Source: an uncultured Bacilli bacterium
Lineage (GTDB): Bacteria > Bacillota_I > Bacilli_A > RF39 > UBA660
Length of the DNA stretch: 28,494 nucleotides
Reading direction: 5' to 3'
NCBI GenBank assembly: GCA_934096705.1
Contig: CAKOMR010000013.1
Location: 1-28,494 of the forward strand
In this document: positions 24,805 through 28,494 of the stretch, one piece after another
Numbering within the stretch: position 1 is the stretch's first letter
Layout: each line of letters opens with the position of its first letter
Position numbers and translations under genes: made by a program
The notes under the pieces: model-generated
What the model was told of the DNA's origin: nothing
What the model saw: the letters and a program-made list of their open reading frames with translations, nothing else
Databases searched by the model: none

Positions 24805-25266
24805 TTAACATACTTTAACAATTTTTACTGAATATTCTCCATTTGGAGATTCAACTTTAACAGTTTCGTTTTCTTTATGACCAATAAGTGCTTTTCCTAA
24901 AGGTGATAAATTACTTATCATATTGTTAAATGCATCTGCTTCTGCAGAACCAACTATTTTATATGTGTCTTCCTCATCATCGTCTAAAATTGTAACAGTA
25001 TTGCCAACAGCAACTACTCCGCTTTCAGCAGTTTTTGCAATTTCACTATGTTCTAAACGATATTCAAGTTCTTTAATTCTAGCTTCAACTTGACCTTGTT
25101 CATTTCTAGCAGCATCATAATCTGAGTTTTCAGACAAATCTCCTTGAGCTCTTGCATCTTTTAAGTTTTTTATTATTTGTGGTCTTCTAACCGTTTTTAA
25201 TTCATTTAATTCTTCTTCTAATTTTAAATACCCCTCTGCAGTAATTATAAAACTATCTTTTTTCAT
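24805..25266 (-). CDS. greA: Transcription elongation factor GreA
   Basis: This 153-residue protein is GreA, which rescues backtracked RNA polymerase by helping it cleave the RNA. It has the N-terminal coiled coil (about 10-78) with the tip GDLSENSDYDAA, carrying the acidic Asp43 and Glu46 equivalent to the E. coli Mg-binding pair, and the C-terminal FKBP-like domain with NNMISNLSPLGKALIG. AAGGAG lies eight bases before the ATG. It has a consensus promoter (25305-25333) and its own terminator, so it is expressed alone. Length is 3-6 residues short of the usual 157-160, with nothing missing. Confidence 0.97.
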   Translation of the reverse strand: MKKDSFIITAEGYLKLEEELNELKTVRRPQIIKNLKDARAQGDLSENSDYDAARNEQGQVEARIKELEYRLEHSEIAKTAESGVVAVGNTVTILDDDEEDTYKIVGSAEADAFNNMISNLSPLGKALIGHKENETVKVESPNGEYSVKIVKVC

Positions 25267-25304
25267 TTTGTATCTCTCCTTGCTTATTTAAATTAACGTA
25301 GAAA

Positions 25305-25333
25305 ATTATATCGATTTAATACTATTTTGTCAA
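25305..25333 (-). promoter_or_regulatory. Consensus SigA promoter of greA
   Basis: A perfect TTGACA (25328-25333), a 17-base spacer and a perfect TATAAT (25305-25310) lie on the minus strand. It starts inside the region just after the pilin remnant. The promoter is the strongest in the window. Confidence 0.9.
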
Positions 25334-25350
25334 GTATTAAAATACTCAAG

Positions 25351-25510
25351 TTAATTATATACAAAATGAATAAATTTATTCAAAAATTTTATATTAAAAA
25401 TATAAATAATAATCATAAGTAAACTAATATTTATATATTGTGCAAATACTATTCTTATTAATACTATTACAGTTAAAAGTTCTATTAGTGTAAATCCTTT
25501 TTTTATTCAT
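25351..25510 (-). pseudogene. Type IV prepilin (ComGC-like) remnant, frameshifted and shortened
   Basis: On the minus strand, after ATG AAT and a seven-A run (25498-25504), a frame reads GFTLIELLTVIVLI, the class III prepilin cleavage motif with Gly at -1, Phe at +1 and Glu at +5. It then continues as RIVFAQYINISL and stops at TAA 25351-25353. The ATG is not in this frame: one A of the seven must be removed, giving the sequence M-N-K-K before GFT. The complete product would be only about 52 residues, whereas ComGC-like pilins are near 100, and there is no good ribosome site. It therefore looks like a decayed pilin gene near the competence genes comEA-comEC, though a sequencing error in the A run is possible. 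Confidence 0.65.
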
Positions 25511-25572
25511 TTAACTACTATCTACTTTCAGTTTTCTTATAACAAAACATATTTATTCCATCTATTAAAATA

Positions 25573-26004
25573 TTATTTATTATTATTTTCAAGAAAAGTT
25601 AAAGCATCTTCATATTTTTTTAAGCGAGCAAGGTCTTTATCAGTTACTGATTTCAATCTTGTTAAATCCATATTATTTTTCAAATCATTAATTTTAACAT
25701 TTTTTGCTAGTTCGCATTTTTTTATGCTAGAAATATATTCATTGTAAGAAAGTTTTTTATTACGAGTTAAATATGTTATAGCCTCTATGCATTTTTCATT
25801 TACTCCTAAAGCTTTTATATCTTCTATAGTATAATTTGTATCTTCGATAACGTCATGTAAATAACCAACAATTTTTTCATTTTCATTTTTGCCCATACTA
25901 GCAACTTTTTGAACATGCAAATAGTATGGCTGACCACCTTTATCAAATTGACATTTATGGGCTTTCATTGAAAATTCTGATACTTTTTCTAATAATTTAC
26001 TCAT
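25573..26004 (-). CDS. HD-domain hydrolase, SpoT/MESH1-like
   Basis: This 143-residue protein is a compact HD phosphohydrolase close to the hydrolase domain of RelA/SpoT. The metal ligands are visible: His30 in YYLHVQ, the His50-Asp51 pair in GYLHDVIEDT with Glu54 and Asp55, and Asp107 in VKINDLKNN. It lacks the synthetase and ACT/TGS regions, so it could be a small alarmone hydrolase, degrading (p)ppGpp, or a related nucleotide phosphohydrolase; the sequence cannot decide. AGGAG lies seven bases before the ATG. It follows the radical SAM gene by 18 bases and should share its message. No terminator was seen after it. Confidence 0.85.
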   Translation of the reverse strand: MSKLLEKVSEFSMKAHKCQFDKGGQPYYLHVQKVASMGKNENEKIVGYLHDVIEDTNYTIEDIKALGVNEKCIEAITYLTRNKKLSYNEYISSIKKCELAKNVKINDLKNNMDLTRLKSVTDKDLARLKKYEDALTFLENNNK

Positions 26005-26022
26005 TTTTTACTCCTATATTAA

Positions 26023-26832
26023 TTATTTAAATCTATTTTTATAACTACAAGATTTACATATATCCAAATAACATTTATTATTTTTAAAATAATTAATCGT
26101 AGAAAGATATTTTGGACTATTTATAATCTTTTCAAAGGTAGTTGTAAAAATATTACCTAAATTACTTTCACCATCGCTATCAAGACAGCATATAGATACT
26201 GTACCATTACTTAGTATTGCTACGTGACTTTTACCTCCATAACAAAATCCATGACTCACGTTATCATTTATTTTTGGCCATTTAAATTTACTAGCTAAAC
26301 TTATATATACATTTTCAGTTAATTTTAAATTATTTTTTATTTCTGTGATATTATATTTGTCTTTTAATTTTTTTATATAAATTTTAAACCTATCATCTAA
26401 TAAATCATTATCTAAAGTCCAAAATCTATAAGAAATATTGCAAATATTTTTTAATGCATCAACAGCACTAAAAATATCATCAATATAATTTAATTTAGTA
26501 TTTTCACTATGTAAAGAAATATTGATTTGGTAGATATTGTTAAATTTTTTTAAAATATCTAATTTTTCTTTTAAATAAACACCATTTGTGGTAATGCAAA
26601 CATTCTTATTGTATTTTTGTGAAATTTGTAAAATTTGTTCAAGATGAGGATGAATCAAAGGTTCTCCCTTAACATGTAAATAAATAAAATCGGTATAGTC
26701 TTTAATTTCTTTTAAAATATGTTCAAATTCATCAACTTTCATAGTATAAATTTTACGGTTACTTTTGCTGCAAAACGAACAATTTAAATTACAATTATTA
26801 GTTATCTCAATATAAATTTTTTTAAACTTCAT
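26023..26832 (-). CDS. Radical SAM protein with SPASM-type C-terminus
   Basis: This 269-residue protein has the [4Fe-4S] site CNLNCSFC (Cys14, Cys18, Cys21) of radical SAM enzymes, the SAM-binding KGEP (55-58), the TTNG strand (81-84) and a C-terminal cluster region with Cys197, the Cys215-Cys216 pair, and Cys254, Cys259 and Cys262, fitting a SPASM/twitch extension. Such enzymes modify peptides or proteins, mature other enzymes or act on sugars. The substrate is unknown: no short precursor peptide ORF was found beside it. GGAG lies six bases before the ATG. The -10 TATAAT at 26860-26865 may be its promoter. HD hydrolase gene follows. Confidence 0.85.
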   Translation of the reverse strand: MKFKKIYIEITNNCNLNCSFCSKSNRKIYTMKVDEFEHILKEIKDYTDFIYLHVKGEPLIHPHLEQILQISQKYNKNVCITTNGVYLKEKLDILKKFNNIYQINISLHSENTKLNYIDDIFSAVDALKNICNISYRFWTLDNDLLDDRFKIYIKKLKDKYNITEIKNNLKLTENVYISLASKFKWPKINDNVSHGFCYGGKSHVAILSNGTVSICCLDSDGESNLGNIFTTTFEKIINSPKYLSTINYFKNNKCYLDICKSCSYKNRFK

Positions 26833-26844
26833 ATGTACTCCAAA

Positions 26845-26886
26845 TAAAAAAGTATATTAATTATACTTTCTTATACTAACATTCAA
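26845..26886 (-). promoter_or_regulatory. Hairpin that may be both terminator and promoter
   Basis: On the minus strand AAGTATA and TATACTT (26850-26868) form a 7-bp stem with a five-base loop, followed by TTTTATTT, as a terminator would for the gene at 26876-27439. The same bases contain TATAAT (26860-26865), with TTGAAT (26881-26886) 15 bases upstream, a possible promoter for the radical SAM gene. The spacer is short, so either reading is uncertain. Confidence 0.4.
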
Positions 26887-27439
26887 ATGGTGTTGAGTCA
26901 ATCAAATAAACATCTTTCAAAAATATAACTTCATATTCTTTATTATTATATGTATACTTTATTATGCCATTTTTTTCATCGACACTGTCAATATTTAATA
27001 AATCTTCAGAAAAATCAGGTATATTACACTTAGTTTTAAAATTAATATACAATCTATCCTCAAGCATCATAAATGAATTGTAATCATTTAAATCTGTTAA
27101 TGTATTTTTTCTATAATTGTATGAATATATATAACTTAATTTTTCATATATTTGTTGTATTGTAGTATATCCATATTTTTCATCAATTAAATAATATGTA
27201 GAATTATCAACAGTTACAGGATTTTCTGATGCTTCGATTTTTGAATAAAATAATTTTTTTAATATATTGTCTTCTTTTAAAAGCCCTGATACTTTTTCTC
27301 TATACTCAGGATAATTATTATTTGATGGTTTATTTGTTTTCTTTCCTTTAAGTATAAAGAATAATGTAGTAGCTACTACTATAATAAGTATTACAGCAAT
27401 TATTAAAATAATAGTTGTTTTATCTTTTTTATCTTTCAT
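26876..27439 (-). CDS. Membrane-anchored protein of unknown function
   Basis: This 187-residue protein is not recognised. A positively charged start (MKDKKDKT) leads into one strong membrane segment at about 9-31; the remaining 155 residues should be outside the cell, with Asn/Lys-rich linker and then a mixed alpha/beta domain. Two cysteines (in KCNIP and the final FEC) could pair. It starts with AGGAG inside the end of the upstream large secreted-protein gene, eight bases away, so it is co-transcribed with it and may act with it on the surface. No motif suggests an activity. Confidence 0.75.
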   Translation of the reverse strand: MKDKKDKTTIILIIAVILIIVVATTLFFILKGKKTNKPSNNNYPEYREKVSGLLKEDNILKKLFYSKIEASENPVTVDNSTYYLIDEKYGYTTIQQIYEKLSYIYSYNYRKNTLTDLNDYNSFMMLEDRLYINFKTKCNIPDFSEDLLNIDSVDEKNGIIKYTYNNKEYEVIFLKDVYLIDSTPFEC

Positions 27440-27447
27440 TTTAACTC

Positions 27448-28494
27448 CTATCTATATACGTAATAAGTATATTTAAATCTATAATCATATTGTGGACATA
27501 TAGTCTCATATTTACATACTTCATGGTAACTATCAAACCAAGCACTACTTCTACTACATGAATAACATCTATCTCCAATTAATATTTCATCCCTATAATT
27601 ACAATACACATCGGGATCATAGTCATCAAATACACATGTTTTTGTTGCTACTATTGGTACATGTATTTCTTTACTAATTCCTTGACACCGGCTATCGTTA
27701 GCGGCTACTGCTTTGCATAAGTCGCTAAAACTATAATATGAGCGATAAACATTTGAACAACTTGGACACGTGTAAACTACCTCACTAAACGTGCTATAAT
27801 TTGGACCAATTTTACTTCTGCATGTATATTGGTCTTCAAATTTACCACTATGCGCACCACTAGGCCAACAAGCGCAATAACCAGTATAATTATCATAGTC
27901 TTCATCAGGCCCAGTGCATACACCTCTAAATAAATAACCGCCATCATTACATTCTTCTTCAGCCCAACTTACATCCGGAGATTCTGATTTAGTGCACTCA
28001 TATGAATTATTTTCTGGATAAACAGTACATCTTCCATTACTATTACAATCCACTGATCCTATAGAGGCACTATACGTATAGTCAAGAACTTTTCCATTTA
28101 AATTAATATACTCAGTATATGGCCCAGAATACTCCCTAGAATCACTAATTGTTCCTGATATTTGTTCTATTGATACTTTTTTGTAATTTGCATTACCAAC
28201 TTTATCTAAAGCATGAATATAGTATGAATTATTTCCTAAAGTAGTATATGTTGAAAGTGTGCATGTTCCACCAGAACAAGATTGCCATGAACACGAACTA
28301 TTACTTGTACTTTGATTAATACATACCTTATCAACACCACTATTTGAATCTGTTACATGTGAAATTACACTCAATCTTCCACCATTATAATTAACATCTG
28401 TTATAGATATATTCGGTGCTGTATTATCTAAATATATATTTAAATCTTTTTTCGTTGGCACTGGACAATCTCTATAATTTCCTAGTTTATCTAT
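27448..28494 (-). CDS. Large secreted protein, C-terminal part (Ig-like repeat, Cys-rich)
   Basis: The frame is open to the edge of the window, so this is the last 349 residues of a longer protein; the GTG at 28461 is an internal Val codon, not a start. Two segments share the pattern D-K-x-G-N followed by a hydrophobic strand (IDKLGNYRD at the edge and ALDKVGNANYKK at about residue 98), and TAPNISITDV lies between, as in tandem Ig-like bacterial surface domains. After residue 130 the text has about two dozen cysteines in the visible piece, some in C-x2-C and C-x-C pairs (CPSC, CYSC), suggesting disulfide-rich modules. No anchor is seen at the C-terminus (ends YTYYVYR). The role, perhaps adhesion, is inference. 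Confidence 0.75.
   Translation of the reverse strand: MDKLGNYRDCPVPTKKDLNIYLDNTAPNISITDVNYNGGRLSVISHVTDSNSGVDKVCINQSTSNSSCSWQSCSGGTCTLSTYTTLGNNSYYIHALDKVGNANYKKVSIEQISGTISDSREYSGPYTEYINLNGKVLDYTYSASIGSVDCNSNGRCTVYPENNSYECTKSESPDVSWAEEECNDGGYLFRGVCTGPDEDYDNYTGYCACWPSGAHSGKFEDQYTCRSKIGPNYSTFSEVVYTCPSCSNVYRSYYSFSDLCKAVAANDSRCQGISKEIHVPIVATKTCVFDDYDPDVYCNYRDEILIGDRCYSCSRSSAWFDSYHEVCKYETICPQYDYRFKYTYYVYR

Noticed and set aside
25333..25346. Palindrome AGTATTAAAATACT touching the greA -35, a possible operator
   Set aside because: Short and AT-only apart from two G/C pairs; such palindromes arise easily here and there is no second copy to support it.
1..28494. tRNA genes, rRNA, CRISPR arrays, insertion sequences and phage genes
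   Set aside because: No cloverleaf, repeat-spacer pattern, transposase motif or phage structural gene was found by eye on either strand; a covariance search could still reveal a tRNA.

Overview
The window reads as a piece of a very AT-rich Bacillota chromosome, most like the small-genome, gut-associated Bacilli that sit near the Mollicutes. The evidence is the Gram-positive gene set and synteny (GatCAB, comEA-comEC-holA, rnhC beside cvpA and trxA, a T-box leader), strong AGGAG/AGGTG ribosome sites, SigA-type promoters, and many short hairpin-plus-U terminators. UGA is used as a stop (the 272-742 gene and comEA end in TGA), so this is the standard bacterial code and not the Mycoplasma code. 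The lineage is an inference. No rRNA, tRNA, CRISPR array, insertion sequence or phage gene was seen. Every gene except rnhC lies on the minus strand, so transcription runs from high to low coordinates.

Layout from right to left along transcription: (1) 28494-26876, the C-terminal part of a large cysteine-rich secreted protein with Ig-like repeats, then a membrane-anchored unknown. (2) 26832-25573, a radical SAM/SPASM protein and a SpoT-like HD hydrolase. (3) 25510-25351, the frameshifted, shortened remnant of a type IV prepilin, upstream of greA with its consensus promoter. (4) 24694-20199, comEA-comEC (DNA uptake), a self-contained unknown gene, then holA. (5) 20202-18131, rnhC on the plus strand meeting holA tail to tail, and cvpA-trxA on the minus strand. 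(6) 18045-10151, a short T-box leader controlling hisS-asnS-aspS-gatC-gatA-gatB and a small frameshifted beta-barrel-like ORF, closed by a strong terminator. (7) 10096-8399, two zinc-ribbon membrane proteins and an Lgt-family membrane protein. (8) 8212-5512, the LemA-DUF2207 pair. (9) 5488-3844, a DUF6020 polytopic membrane protein. (10) 3833-791, a membrane-anchored serpin followed by a HerA/DUF87 ATPase. (11) 789-261, a small coiled-coil membrane protein. (12) the left edge, a separately promoted transcript that may be a 6S-like RNA running out of the window.

How the genes fit together: the central operon is a translation-supply module. HisRS, AsnRS and AspRS charge their own tRNAs. Because AsnRS is present, GatCAB is most needed to convert Glu-tRNA(Gln). 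The leader can sense tRNA charging, and an AACAT pentamer inside it overlaps an Asn and a His codon, matching the first two genes. The competence genes and the pilin remnant are a few hundred bases apart, suggesting DNA uptake machinery that is partly present and partly decayed.

The points most worth following are: two small genes broken in the same way by one extra A in an A7 run, the minimal T-box, an rnhC terminator hidden in the holA coding sequence, a serpin-HerA operon, and an Lgt-family protein lacking the usual catalytic residues.
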